Below are positions 12,850 through 24,586 of a stretch of 64,000 nucleotides of DNA, in pieces. Below the pieces are notes generated by a model. The model did not search any database. It saw nothing but the letters and a program-made list of their open reading frames with translations, and was not told the DNA's origin. Origin of the DNA: Massilia sp. H-1 (GTDB lineage Bacteria; Pseudomonadota; Gammaproteobacteria; Burkholderiales; Burkholderiaceae_D); the NCBI GenBank assembly GCA_024703915.1, contig CP087969.1, positions 1,736,001-1,800,000 of the forward strand, given 5' to 3'. Position 1 is the stretch's first letter, and the number at the start of each line of letters is the position of its first letter. Both the position numbers and the translations under genes were made by a program.

Positions 12850-13184
12850 GTTGTCAGGGAAAGTCGTGGAATTTCGCAAGCCATTTGCGTTGGAAGAGAA
12901 GCACTTCATCGAAATCGTCACGCACTTTCCGAAGCACCAGTCCCAGACCGAGGCACAGCAGACTATGGAGATGCCACCTGACGATCAACGAATCGAGATG
13001 TGCCGTTGCAAACGTTCTGGGCCGCAAATTCCGCGGCGACGAACTGCGGATGTCACAAAATGGCGAGGTCAGACTTTCTGTGCCGCATAAAGCTAAGGGG
13101 ACTTTCAAAGAAGGGATCAGGCAGCTTACCCGTCGGTCCACAGGTCGGAATATCGGGCCAGTCGTGAAGGCGCTTCAACGCTAA
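12850..13184 (+). pseudogene. Remnant of group II intron reverse transcriptase/maturase C-terminus
   Basis: The readable part WRCHLTIN, VANVLGRKFRGDELRMSQNG and LSVPHKAKGTFKEGIRQLTR, then RSTGRNIGPVVKALQR, matches the thumb/X-domain region of intron-encoded RTs (usual form KFLGYEL ... APKALATFKARIRQLTRR). Upstream RT motifs, including the YADD catalytic site, are missing and the frame is broken around 12950. A stop follows directly after the matched part. It looks like an old truncated copy; family recognition is from memory of the motif. Confidence 0.5.
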
Positions 13185-13218
13185 GTTCTGGAGGGGATGG
13201 GCCAATTACTGCGCATCC

Positions 13219-13915
13219 CTATCCCGATTCAGCCACGCCGCGCGCCTCCTCGCCTCCCATGCGCTGCTCGACGGCGAACACGGCCGCCTGCACGCGGCTG
13301 GTCAGCTTGAGTTTCCTGAGCACGTTCTGGACGTGGATCTTGACCGTGCTTTCAGCCAGTTCCGAGCTGGCGCGCGATCAGCTTGTTGCTTTCGCCGCGC
13401 GCCAGGCAAGCGAGGATATCTTTTTCGCGCGCGGTCAGGCGCGCCAGCTCCGACTCCGGCTGGCTTAGCCTTGGCTTACGCTCGTTCAGCTGCGCCACCA
13501 GTTTGCCGGTCAGCGCTTCGGCCACCACCGTGTGGCCTTCGGCGGCGCGCCGGATGGCACGCAGCAGGTAGTCGGTTTCGATATTCTTGATCAGGTAGCC
13601 GCGCGCTTACCCCCGCATCGCCAGCGCCAGGTCTTGCGATTCTTCCGAAACGGTCAGCATGATGATGGCCGTCTCCGGGCAATCCTGCTGCATCAGCTGC
13701 AGCGTCTCGACGCCGGACATGCCCGGCATGTTCAGGTCCAGCAGCACCACGTCCGGCTTGAGCTGCTGGGCGCGCTTGATGCCCTCGACTCCGTCGGCCG
13801 CCTCGCCCACGACCAGGAAATCGGCGTGGCGCTGCAGCAGTGAACGTATGCCGCTGCGAAACAGCGAATGGTCGTCGACCAGCAGGACGCGTATCGGTTG
13901 CTTGGCGGTTTCCAT
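13219..13915 (-). CDS. narL: Nitrate/nitrite response regulator NarL
   Basis: The receiver begins METAKQPIRVLLVDDHSLFR and has the acceptor Asp in VVLLDLNMPGMSGVE. The C-terminal LuxR-type helix-turn-helix reads LTAREKDILACLARGESNKL and STVKIHVQNVLRKL. Transcription factor of the NarXL pair, normally activating nitrate reductase genes when phosphorylated. The frame is broken near 13606 (MRAGARGYL), 13465 and 13372. It lies immediately downstream of the sensor gene and ends at TAG 13219-13221. Confidence 0.88.
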
Positions 13916-13932
13916 GGTTTTCCTTTGACTGG

Positions 13933-15864
13933 TCAGGCGGCGCGCCGTTGCGCGCGGGCAGAGTAAGCGTGATCGTGGTGCCCCGCCCCGGCACCGACGA
14001 CAGCGACAGGTCGGCGTCGATGCGCTGGGCCCGCTCGCGCATGATGTGGATGCCGACATGGCTCTCGCTCTTGCCTTCGAGCAGGGCCGGATCGAAGCCG
14101 GTGCCATTATCCTCGATCGTCAGCGTGAAGTCATGCCGGTCGACCAGGCGCACCCGCACCCGGCTGGCCCCGGCGTGCTTGCGCACGTTCGACAGCGCTT
14201 CCTGCACGATGAACAGCAGTTGCAGCTGCTGTTCGCGCGGGAATGGCGCGCCGTCCACGTCGGCCACCAGTTCGGCGGCAATGCCGGCCTGGCGGCGGAA
14301 CTTGTCGATCGTCGTTTCCAGCGCGGCGATCAGATTGCCTTCGACCAGGCGGCTGCGGAAATTGTGCAGCAGTTCGCGCACGTCTTCGTAGCTTTCCTGG
14401 ACAGCCGGCGCGCAGCATGGGGACGATCTCGGCAATGTCGCCGATCTTTTCGTCGCGCACCGACTGGTCCAGCATCTGCACCTGCAGGTTCAGGAAATTG
14501 AGGCCCTGGGCAATACTGTCGTGCAAGCCCTGGGCCACCAGGTTGCGCTCTTCGGAGACCGCCATTTCGCGCTCGCGCGCACCGAGGCGCAGGTTTTCAA
14601 TGGCCGTGCCGAGCAGCTGGGCCAGCGTTTCGAGCAGGCTGCGTTCGCGCTCGTCGAACTCTTTTGGCGTACGGAAATGCAGGTTGAAAAAGCCCACGTG
14701 CTGCTGCTGCGCCTGGATCTGGAACACGGAAATCGTGGCATAGCCTTCCTTGCGGCAGGCCAGCTCGGGCATGACCGGCATCTTGCGCAAGTCGTGCACC
14801 ACCGTGACCTTCTGTTCGACCGCTTCGCCGCACAGGCAGTCGCCCACCTTGATGCATTGTTCGCGCTCGATCATGTCGGCCGACAAGCCCTGGTGGGCCA
14901 CCATGTGCAGATTGTCGCGGTAGAAGCGTCGAGCAGGCGCACCGAACCGCCGGTGGCGCCGAAATGGTCGCAGATGCGCGCCAGGAAGCCCGCACACAGC
15001 GGTTCGAGCTGCTGGCTCTTTTGCAGGAAAGCCGCGCTGTCATACAGCAGGGCCAGTTCGCGGTTCTTCTGTTCCAGGCTGGCCGTCTTGACCCGCACCA
15101 TGTCTTCCAGGCCGCCGTACAGGGTCTCAAGGTGGTCGGCCATCTGGTTGAAGCCCTGGGCCAGCTGGCCGAATTCATCGGTGCTGTCGACCGCCAGGCG
15201 CACCGCGAAGTCTTGCGCCTTCATGCGGCGCATGCCTTCGTGCAAGCGGGTGACGGGTTCGATGATCAGGCTGAACATCAGGTAGATCAGACTGACCGTG
15301 CCGATCAGCGCCATGGCCAGCAAGCCGAGCTGGGATGCGCGCAGCCAGAAGGTGCGCCCCTCGCTGTCGCCCTCGATCAGCTGGACCAGGCCGTCAACGC
15401 GCTCGACAAAGGCGGCGTTGCCGGTCAGGAAATTGGCCAGGGCGTCGCTGCGGGCCTGGCCGCGCAGCGAGCAGCGCCAGCGCCATCGGCCGCAGCCGCT
15501 GTTGCCACTGGGCCGTGATTTGCGCGAACTCGTCCTGGATGTGGGCCGTGGGCGGCAGCAGCAGGGGCCGCTGCGGATCGCCCTGGCGCAGCTGGGCCAG
15601 GGAAGTGTCGAGCAGTTCGAGCTGGCGCGCGACCGGCTGATGCGCCGCATCCGCGTCGGGGCCGGTCAGCAGCAGGGACAGGCGCACGCTGTGCATGCGG
15701 ATCCGGCCGGTATCGTTGATGGCCGCGGCGCTGCCTTCGAGCTGCCACGACAGATACAGCGTGGCCAGGATGGCCGACATGGCCAGCAGCAAGAAGCCGA
15801 CCAGGGCGCCGACGATCTTGGCCGACAGCTTGTTCGGCAATGGCAGGAGAGAATCGAGTGTCAT
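13933..15864 (-). CDS. narX: Nitrate/nitrite sensor histidine kinase NarX
   Basis: The start MTLDSLLPLPNKLSAKIVGA leads into the first membrane helix. A periplasmic PilJ/NIT-like sensor region (NDTGRIRMHSVRLSLLLTG) and a second helix (LGLLAMALIGTVSLIYLMF) follow. Then come HAMP, a GAF-like region, and a HisKA_3 kinase with phospho-acceptor His in VAQGLHDSIAQGLNFL and HATPase motifs (EALSNVRKHAG, DNGTGFD). The P-box-like stretch supports nitrate binding. Breaks occur near 15468, 14930, 14400 and 13955. The last gives a stop at 13933-13935, upstream of narL. Confidence 0.88.
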
Positions 15865-15965
15865 GAACGTTCCAGCAGCGCGGGCGCCAAGCGGCACCGG
15901 ATGGCGCCGCTTTCTCATGATACCCGCGCGCCTGCTGTTGTGGTTCGGCATCGTGCGCTCCCGCT

Positions 15966-16942
15966 TCATCCGCCGGTTTGCGCCATGAACCGTACGATCT
16001 TGTCAGGCTGCTCACGAAACTCGTGCTTCTCGGGTTTCAGCGTGATCGCATGCCGGATCGCCGCCTCCAGCTCGGCGTCGCTGGCGCCGCCGCGCAGCAG
16101 CGGACGGAATTCGAATTTGTCTTCCTGGCCCAGGCACAGGTACAGCGTTCCGTCGACCGCCAGCCGGACCCGGTTGCAGTCGCCGCAGAAATGCTGGGAC
16201 ATGGGCGTGATGAAGCCGACACTGCTGCGTCCGTCCGGGGTGACCAGGTAGCGCAGCCGGCCCGCCGCCCAGCCGCGCCACCTGCGGCATCAGGCCGAAC
16301 TGGCGGCGCAAGTGCTGTTCCACCGGCCCCAGGTCGAGCCAGGTGGCGTCGCGCCCGGTCGCGCCCATCGGCATGGCTTCGATCAGGCGCAGCACAAAGC
16401 CGTGCTCGATGCAGAAGGCGACCATGGCGTCGATCTGGTGCTCATTGATGCCGCGCAGGGCCACCATGTTGATCTTGATCGGGGAAAAGCCTTTTGCTTG
16501 CCCGCCATGATGCCTTCGAGGATTTGGTCGAGGGTGTCGCGGCCGGTAATTTGCTGCATGCAGGCGCGTTCAAGCGAATCGAGGCTGACATTGATGCGGG
16601 AAACCCCGGCGGCGCGCAGTTCGGCGGCATGGCGTCCCAGGCGCGTGGCGTTGGTCGACAGCGACAAGTCCTCGATCCCGGGCAGGCGTGCCAGCGAAGC
16701 GGACAGGCTTAAGCCAGGTTGCGCCGCAGCAGAGGCTCGCCCCCGGTCAGGCGCACCCGCTTCGTGCCGAGGCGGGCAAAAGCGCCCACCAGGCGCGTGA
16801 TTTCGTCGAACGTGAGCCAGTCGCGCGGCTCTTCGAAATCCTTGAAGCCCTTCGGCATGCAGTAAAAACAGCGCAAGTCGCAGCGGTCAGTCACAGACAG
16901 GCGCAGGTATTCGATGGATCGCCCGTACCGGTCGCGCAACAT
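15966..16942 (-). CDS. moaA: GTP 3',8-cyclase MoaA
   Basis: Radical SAM enzyme for the first step of molybdenum cofactor synthesis, needed by nitrate reductase. The SAM cluster motif CDLRCFYCMPKG (CX3CX2C), TGGEPLLRRNL, the C-terminal second cluster CGDCNRVRL with C further on (LYLCLGQ), and RFMAQTGG-type C-terminal glycines are all present. MLRDRYGRSIEYLR at 16942 is the chosen start; the frame is open to 17026. Breaks occur at 16708 (NLAGLSASL), about 16490 and 16259 (extra T after GCCGGC). No other moa genes are nearby. Confidence 0.92.
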
Positions 16943-17063
16943 GATTTTTGCTCCTGCTAGGATGGTGATACTGTCATTGTAGTGGCGCGTGCCGGGCTTG
17001 GCTGTGCCTCTGACGGCTGAGTCCACCTAGTTCGAAATGACTAGGCAGACTGACAACAATCAT

Positions 17064-17814
17064 CTATTGCACCAGCGGACTGGCCGCCCCTTCCAGTTCC
17101 ACGCCCTCGATCGCGGCCTGCCCCACCAGGATGTGCAGGTACTGGTGGATGGCGCGCTGGCGCGCCTGGTTTTCCAGCATCGCGGCGATCTGTTTGCTCA
17201 CTGCCTCGAACGGCAGCAGGCGGCCCGCCACCTTCCTTTGCACCTGGACGATGTGCAGGCCGTAGCGGGTTTCCGAGCAGGCGCGGGGGCCAGCTCGCCT
17301 TCGGCCAGGCGGAACAGCAGCGCGTCGAACTCGGGTACCGACTGGCCTTTTGCCAGCTGGCCCAGGCTGCCGCCGACCTTGCCCGACACGCAGTTCGAAT
17401 AGGCGCCCGCCAGTTCGGCAAAGCGTTCCGGATGCTGCTTCCAGTTCGTCCAGCACCGCTTCGCCCGTGGTGCGCAGCAGGTCGAGCGAAACGCCCGGCG
17501 TGACCTGGAACAGAATGTGGCGCGCTTCGACCAGGTCGCCGCTCGTGTAGCGCGCCGCATTGTTGCGGTAGTAGCGCAGGCAGGCTTCCTGGTCGGCCAT
17601 GCCGCGCCTGCACCTGCAGGGCCAGCAGCGCTTCGATCCGTTCGTCGTCGTCATGCATGGCGATATCGAGCAGCGCGGCCTGCTGCAGCAGCAAGGTGCG
17701 CAGCACCACTTCGTGCACCGCCCGCTTGAGCGGATTGTCCGCGTCGCGGTGGTGGACCAGTTCCCGTTCGATGGTGGCGTCGTCGATGTCGGCGCCGTTG
17801 ACTGCAATGCCCAT
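17064..17814 (-). CDS. Peptidyl-prolyl isomerase of the parvulin (NifM/PpiC) type
   Basis: About 250 residues. The N-terminal helical part begins MGIAVNGADIDDATIEREL. The parvulin domain shows EARHILFQV, FAELAGAYSNC, GGSLGQLAKGQSVPEF and ETRYGLHIVQV. No signal peptide is visible, so a cytoplasmic role, perhaps folding of nitrate reductase subunits, is likely. It sits 12 bases downstream of narI, in the position where many betaproteobacteria carry such a gene. Breaks occur near 17600, 17435 and 17285. Confidence 0.85.
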
Positions 17815-17826
17815 GAGATTCTCCGG

Positions 17827-18510
17827 TTAGCGGCTACGTACCAGCTGATAAGCGCGTCCCAGGTAAGTCAGCGCGCCGAACCCGCTCCACACGTGGACCA
17901 GCCGGGTGAAGGGGAAGATGACGAACAGCGACATGCCCATGAACAGATGCACCTTGAACAGCAGCGGCGCACCGGCGATGAAGTCGGCCGCGCCAGCGCG
18001 CAGGGTGACGATATGCTGGGCCCAGTTCATCAGCGTGACCATGGTGTGGCCGTCCAGGTGCGAGGCCGACACAAAGATCGAGCCCAGTCCCAGCAGCAGC
18101 GTGGCCAGTATCCACAGCAGCACCACCTTGTCCTTGAAGGTGGTGGCGGTGCGAGGCGCGCATTGGTGGCGCGGCGCGTCAGCAGCAGCACGAGACCGGC
18201 CAGGCACAGGGTGCCCATCACGCCATAAGCAGCCATGGCGAACAGTTGCTTGGCGCCGTGGGAGACGCCCAGCGTGTCCCACACCACGACCGGGGTCAGC
18301 AGGCTAGGCGGCATGGCCGAAGAACAGGCCGATGATACCGACGTGGAACAGGATGCTGCCCAGGCGCAGCTGGCCGCGGTGCAGGACCTGGGTCGATTCG
18401 GATTTCCAGGTGTATTGTTCGCGGTCGAAGCGGATCAGGCTGCCGAGCAAAAAGACCGCCAGCGCGATGTAGGGATAGATCCCGAATACGAGGTAATGCA
18501 GATAGTCCAT
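17827..18510 (-). CDS. narI: Respiratory nitrate reductase gamma subunit (cytochrome b)
   Basis: Membrane cytochrome b that takes electrons from quinol and passes them to the beta subunit. MDYLHYLVFGIYPYIALAVF starts the first of five helices. Heme-ligand histidines occur in the expected helices (SILFHVGIIGLFFGH, LMNWAQHIV, FKVHLFMGM, RLVHVW). The start at 18510 was chosen over 18534 because MDYLHY matches the family. Breaks occur at 18302 (GHAAGLL, GCCGGC read as GCCTAGC) and 18155. Confidence 0.92.
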
Positions 18511-18520
18511 GATGGCTTCC

Positions 18521-19196
18521 TCAGGCTGCCGCATGCTTACTGGGCGTGCGCGGATAAAAATTGATCGGATGGGTGCCGCCCGCCATGGCGCCTGCCTTGA
18601 GCAGCGGCTCGACGCCGTCGCTGCTTGGCGCCGAAGGTTTCGAGCGCTTCGTCCATGTCGCGCACGGGCGGCTCGCTCAGTTCCTCGGCCTGCACCGGGC
18701 TCAGTGTCTCGAGCACGGTGAACAGGCCCGCGTACGGGCTGCCGTTGGCGTGCAGCTTGCGGCCCAGGTGGGCCAGCACGTGCACCGCGTCACCCAGCAG
18801 GCGCCCCGCTTCCTCAGCCGGCTGGGTGTCGAGGAATTCGAGGAACAGCGGCACGTAGTCGGGCAGTTCATCGCCCGTCATCTGCAGCCCGTGCTGCTTG
18901 TACTCTTCCATCAGGTCGACCATGGCCTGGCCGCGGTCGCGCGACTCGCCGTGAATATGCTCGAACAGGTGCAGCGAGTGCGAGGGATTGCGGTCGAAGG
19001 TGGCCACGTAATTCTGCTGCAGCGCGATCAGGCTGGCGTCGGCCAGGTAGCCGAACAGCGGCAACAGCGGCGCATGCAGCGAGGGCGTGGCCGCCATCAG
19101 GCTTAAGCCAGCAGCCGGCAGGCTGTCGATCAGTTCCTGCTCCGGGTACTGCAGCAGCGCGGACATGACTGCGTAATGGCGGGTCGGCTTCATCAT
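18521..19196 (-). CDS. narJ: Nitrate reductase molybdenum cofactor assembly chaperone NarJ
   Basis: Cytoplasmic chaperone that keeps NarGH immature until the molybdenum cofactor is inserted. MMKPTRHYAVMSALLQYPEQ, ATFDRNPSHSLHLFEHIHGE and YVPLFLEFLDTQP are typical. Its ATG overlaps the narH stop. The frame breaks near 18630 (GAGSDG, GCCGGC read as GCCAAGC). After repair it reads THPINFYPRTP and stops at 18521. The rare TTA codon at about 19104 also lies in a GGCTTAAGCC and may be a miscall. Confidence 0.92.
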
Positions 19197-20753
19197 GCCT
19201 CCTGGGCGTCAGGTTTTTTGCGCGACTTGGGCATCGACACAAAATGGGTGGAACCCTGCTTCTTCTTGCCGAACAAACTGGGCTCGGTCACGCCGTCGGA
19301 ACAGCCGTTGCCGAAGCTGAAACCGCAGGAACCCTTCTCGTTGAAGCTGTCCTCGGCCATCTCCTTGTGGCTGCTCGGGATCACGAACCGGTCCTCGTAA
19401 TTGGCGATGGCCAGGATGCGGTACATGTCTTCGACCATGTCGCGCGTCAGGCCTAAGCCTGGACCAGCACGTCGAGCCGCTCTACCCCTTCCACGCTCTT
19501 GCCGCGCATGTAGGCGCGCATGGCCAGCATGCGGTCGAGCGCGGCGATCACGGGCACCGGGTCGTCGGCGGTCAGCAGATTGGCCAGGTACTGGACCGGA
19601 ATGCGCAGGCTGGCGGTGTCGGGCAGGATGCCGTTCATGCCCATCTTCCCCGATTCGGCCGCGGCCTGGATCGGCGACAGCGGCGGGATGTACCACACCA
19701 TCGGCAGCGTGCGGTATTCCGGATGCAGGGGGAAGGCCAGCTTCCATTCGACCGCCATCTTGTAGACGGGCGAGCGGCGCGCCGATTCGAGCCAGGCGTC
19801 GGGAATGCCCTGTTTACGTGCTTCGGCGATCACGGCCGGATCGTGGGGATCGAGGAACAGGTCCAGCTGCGCCTGATACAGATCGCGCTCGTCGGCCACC
19901 GAGGCCGCCGCTTCGATGCGGTCGGCGTCATACAGCAGCACGCCCAGGTAGCGGATGCGGCCGACGCAGGTTTCCGAGCACACGGTCGGCTGGCCCGCTT
20001 CGATGCGCGGATAGCAGAAGGTGCACTTTTCGGCCTTGCCGGACGACCAGTTGTAATAGATCTTCTTGTACGGGCAGCCGGAAATACACATGCGCCAGCC
20101 GCGGCACTTGTCCTGGTCGATCAGCACGATGCCGTCGTCTTCGCGCTTGTACACGGAGCCGGACGGGCAGGATGCCACGCAAGCCGGATTGAGGCAGTGC
20201 TCGCACAGGCGCGGCAAATACATCATGAAGGTGTTCTCGAAGGTGCCGTACATCTCCTTCTGCATATTGTCGAACAGCTTGTCCTTGCTGCGCGCGGCGA
20301 ACTCGCCGCCCAGGTCATCCTCCCAGTTCGGACCCCATTCGATCTTGTCCATCTTTTTGCCGGTCAGGACGGACACGGGCCGCGCCGTGGGCGGCGTTTC
20401 CGACAGCGGCGCGTTCTGCAGGCGCTCGTAGTCGTAGGTGAACGGCTCGTAGTATTCGTCGATCGTCCAGCAGATTGGGATTGGCGAAAATATTGGCCAG
20501 GATCTTGAGCTAAGCCGCCCTGGCGCGGCGCGATCTTGCCCGCGCTGTCGCGCTGCCAGCCGCCCTGCCACTTGTCCTGGTCTTCCCAGTTCTTCGGATA
20601 GCCGATGCCGGGCTTGGTTTCCACGTTGTTGAACCATGCGTACTCGACGCCGTCGCGGCTGGTCCACACGTTCTTGCACGTGACCGAGCAGGTGTGGCAG
20701 CCGATACACTTGTCCAGGTTCAGGACCATACCGATTTGGGCTCTGATTTTCAT
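19193..20753 (-). CDS. narH: Respiratory nitrate reductase beta subunit
   Basis: Iron-sulfur subunit that relays electrons between NarI and NarG. The start [20 protein letters not shown] holds the first cluster motif (CIGCHTCSVTC). CEHCLNPACVASCPSG and CRGWRMCISGCPYKK, the latter with the Trp-containing 3Fe-4S variation, follow, with further cysteines in CTFCYPRI and CSETC. Breaks occur near 20509 (GGRLKI, GCCGGC read as GCTTAGC), 20475 and 19453 (VQAGLTRDM). It overlaps narG by four bases (ATGA). Confidence 0.95.
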
Positions 20754-23700
20754 GCCTGTGCTCCTGCCTTCTGTTCCACGAGCGGCCCTTCGAGCCACTC
20801 GACCTTGTTCATCTTCCGGATCAGGACGAATTCATCGCGGTTCCGATCCGACCGTGCCGTAGTAATTGAAGCCCCATGCCAGCTGGGCGTAGCCGCCGAT
20901 CATGTGGGTCGGCTTGACGACCGCACGCGTCACCGAGTTATGGATGCCGCCCCGTTTGCCGGACGTTTCCGCGCCCGGCACGTTGATGATTTTTTCCTGG
21001 GCGTGATACATCAGTGTCATGCCCACCGGGACGCGCTGGCTGACCACCGCGCGCCGTCAGCGTGCCGTTGACGTTGAAGATCTCGATCCAGTCGTTGTCG
21101 ACCACGCTTCACCGTTTTCGCATCCTCTTCCGACAGCCACACGTGCGGCCCGCCGCGCGAGAGCGTGAGCATGCGCAGGTTGTCCGAGTAGGTCGAGTGG
21201 ATGCCCCACTTCTGGTGCGGGGTGATCCAGTTGAGCGCGATCTCCTTGTTGCCGTTCGGGCGCGCACCCAGCATCTGGGACGTGGTCTTGGTATTGATGG
21301 CCTAAGCTTGTACACGCACAGACCCTCGCCGAAGTCGCGCATCCACAGGTGATCCTGGTAGAACTGCTGGCGGCCGGTCAGGGTGCGCCACGGGATCAGT
21401 TCGTGCACGTTGGTATAGCCAAGCGTTGTAGCTCACTTCTTCCGACTCCAGCCCGGACCAGGTGGGCGAGGAGATGATCTTGCGCGGCTGCGCCTGGACG
21501 TCGCGGAAGCGGATCGTGTCGTGCTCGCGCGGCAGCGCCAGGTGGGTGTGGTCGCGTCCCGTCATGACCGACAGCGCGGCCCAGGCCTTGACCGCCACGT
21601 GGCCGTTGGTCTCGGGCGCCAGCGACAGGATCATTTCGGCCGCGTCGATGGCGGTCTCCAGGCGCGGCTGGCCCTGCGCCACGCCGGCTGCCGTCACGGT
21701 GCGGTTCAGACCGCGCAGCACGTCGACTTCATGCCCGGTCTTCCAGCCGATGCCCTTGCCGCCGTTGCCGAGCGTCTCGAGCAGCGGACCAATCGAGGTG
21801 AATTTCTGGTACACCTGGCTGTAGTCGCGTTCGACCACCGTCATGTTCGGCATGGTCTTGCCGGGGATCGGTTCGCATTCATGCCAAGCGCGCCAGTCTT
21901 TCGGATCGAAAGGCTGACCCAGTTCGCCCGGGGTGTCGTGCATCAGCGGGGTGAGCACCAGGTCGGTCTGCTTGCCGAGGTAAGCGCCGCCGATCTCGGT
22001 GAATTTTTCGGCGATGCCCTTGTAGATTTCCCAGTCCGACTTCGACTGCCACAGCGGCTGCACCGCTTCCGACAGGGGATGGATGAAGGGGTGCATGTCG
22101 GACGTGTTCAAGTCGTCCTTTTCATACCAGGTGGCGGTCGGCAGCACGATGTCGCCATACAGGCAGGTGGTCGACATGCGGAAGTCGAGCACCACCAGCA
22201 GATCGAGCTTGCCTTCGGCGGCCGGACGCACCTTGACGTCTTTCGGCTTGACGCAGCCTTCCTCGTCGCTCATCAGCGCGTTCTGGGTGCCCAGCAGGTA
22301 CTTGAGGAAGTACTCGTGGCCCTTGCCCGAGCTGCCCAGGATGTTCGAGCGCCAGACAAACATATTGCGCGGGAAGTTGGCCGGATTGTCCGGGTCGTCG
22401 CAGGAGAACTGCAGCTTGCTTAGGCCTTGATCTGGTCCAGCGCATAGGCGCCCGGTTCCTGGCCCGCGGCCTTGGCTGCGCGCGCCACCTCGATCGGATT
22501 GGTCTGCAGCTGAGGTGCCGACGGCAGCCAGCCCAGGCGTTCGGCCTTGGCGTTGTAGTCGATCAGCGACATGGTGTTGGTGTCGAGCGCGGCCGACGGC
22601 GAGGAAATCTCCTCGACGTGCAGCTTCTCGTGGCGCCACTGGCTGGTGTGGGCATAGAAGAAGGAGGTGCCGTTCATCTGGCGCATCGGACGGTTCCAGT
22701 CCTGCGCGAAGGCGAGCGGGGTCCAGCCGGTTTGCGGACGCAGTTTTTCCTGGCCCACGTAATGGGCCCAGCCGCCGCCCGACTGGCCCACGCAGCCGCA
22801 CATCATCAGCAGATTGATGATGCCGCGGTAGGTCATGTCCATGTGGTACCAGTGGTTCAGCGCGGCGCCCACGATGACCATGCTCTTGCCATGGGTCTGG
22901 TCGGCGTTCTGGGCGAACTGGCGCGCCACGGTAATCACGTCGGCCGCCTTGACGCCGGTGTGCTTGACTTGCCAGGCCGGGGTGTACGGGACGTCGTCGT
23001 CATAGCTGGCGGCCACGTTGGCGCCACCCAGGCCGCGGTCGATGCCGTAGTTGGCCAGCGTCAGATCGAACACGGTGGCCACGGTGGCCACGCTGCCGTC
23101 GGCCAGGGTGATTTTTTTCACCGGCACGCGGCGCGCCAGCATGTCGTCGGCGTCCTTGCCGCCGAAGTAGGCAAAGCCCACGTCGACGACCGCGTCGCTG
23201 CAGCCGATCAGCGACAGCAGCGGATCGACCGGACGGCCGCTGGTGCCCTCTTTCTGTTCCAGGTTCCAGCGTCCCGATTCGCCCCAGCGGAAGCCGATCA
23301 GAGCTTAGCCGGTGCGCAGATGGCGCCGGTGGCTTCATCGATGACCAGGGTTTTCCATTCGGGGTTGTTGGTCTCGTCCAGGCCGCGCTCGAGGTGGGAA
23401 GCGCGCAGGAAGTAGTCGGGCACCAGCGCGCCGTTCTTTTCGACCAGCGTGACCAGCATCGGGAAATCGGTGTACTGCTTGACGTAGCCGCGGAAGTAGT
23501 CCGAACCGCCATTGGCGTGGAACTCCTTGAGCACGACGTGGCCCATGGCCATGGCCAGCGCGGCGTCGGTACCCTGCTTGGGCGCCAGCCAGATGTCGCC
23601 GAACTTGGCCATTTCGCCAAAGTCGGACGACACGGCCACCGTTTTGGTGCCCTTGTAGCGCACCTCGGTGTAGAAGTGGGCGTCGGGGGTGCGGGTCATT

Positions 23701-24472
23701 GGCACGTTCGATCCCCATACCATCAGGAAGGTCGAGTTGTACCAGTCGGCCGATTCCGGCACGTCGGTCTGTTCGCCCCAGACCTGGGGGCTGGTAGACG
23801 GCAGATCGCAGTACCAGTCGTAGAACGAGAGTGCGACGCCGCCGATCAGCGACAGGTAGCGCGTGCTTAAGCCGCGTAGCTGACCATCGACATGGCGGGA
23901 ATCGGCGAGAAGCCGACGATCCGGTCCGGGCCGTATTTTTTGATGGTCAGGGCATTGGCGGCGGCGATGATTTCATTGACTTCATCCCAGCTGGCGCGCA
24001 CGAAGCCGCCCAGGCCGCGGATCGTCTTGTAGGAAGCGGCGCGTACCGGGTCCTGGCTGATGTAGTCCCAGGCCGTGACCGGGTCCATGCTGCGGCGCGC
24101 GTCGCGCCACATCTCCATCAGGCGTCCGCGCACCATCGGATACTTGACGCGCTGGGCCGAATACACGTACCACGAATAACTGGCGCCGCGCGGGCAGCCG
24201 CGCGGCTCGTGGTTGGGCAGGTCGGGACGGGTGCGCGGGTAATCGGTCTGCTGGGTTTCCCAGGTGATCAGGCCGTTCTTGACATACACCTTCCAGCTGC
24301 AGGAGCCGGTGCAATTGACGCCGTGGGTCGAACGCACGATTTTGTCGTGCTGCCAGCGCTGGCGATAGGCGTTTTCCCAGGTGCGGTCTTCATGCACCAC
24401 GGCGCCGTGGCCGTCCGAAAACGTCTCCTTCGGCTTGTTGAAATACTTCAGACGATCCAAAAAATGACTCAT
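20750..24472 (-). CDS. narG: Respiratory nitrate reductase alpha subunit (catalytic)
   Basis: Molybdenum bis-MGD subunit that reduces nitrate to nitrite in the cytoplasm. The start [20 protein letters not shown], the cluster motif [11 protein letters not shown], and [20 protein letters not shown] with the region of the Mo-ligand aspartate are present. [18 protein letters not shown] sequence lies near the C-terminus. It would be about 1,240 residues, the usual size. The frame breaks at 23865, 23304, 22419, 21425, 21301, 21108, 21054 and about 20845; five of these fall on a predicted GCCGGC. So many breaks in a gene with intact motifs argue against real decay. Confidence 0.95.
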
Positions 24473-24586
24473 GCTGCCTCCACGGTGCTCGGATATAGGA
24501 ACGATGGTTCCAGTCTACGCAGCAGGGGCTTTCGTCGATATTGGCAGGAAGTCGGTTACGTCCTTGCGTAGGGACTAGCCCAGCCT

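Noticed and set aside
20750..24472. Programmed frameshifting or stop-codon recoding to explain the many breaks
   Set aside because: Breaks occur in dozens of unrelated housekeeping genes and share one hexamer rather than a slippery site, pseudoknot or SECIS-like element.
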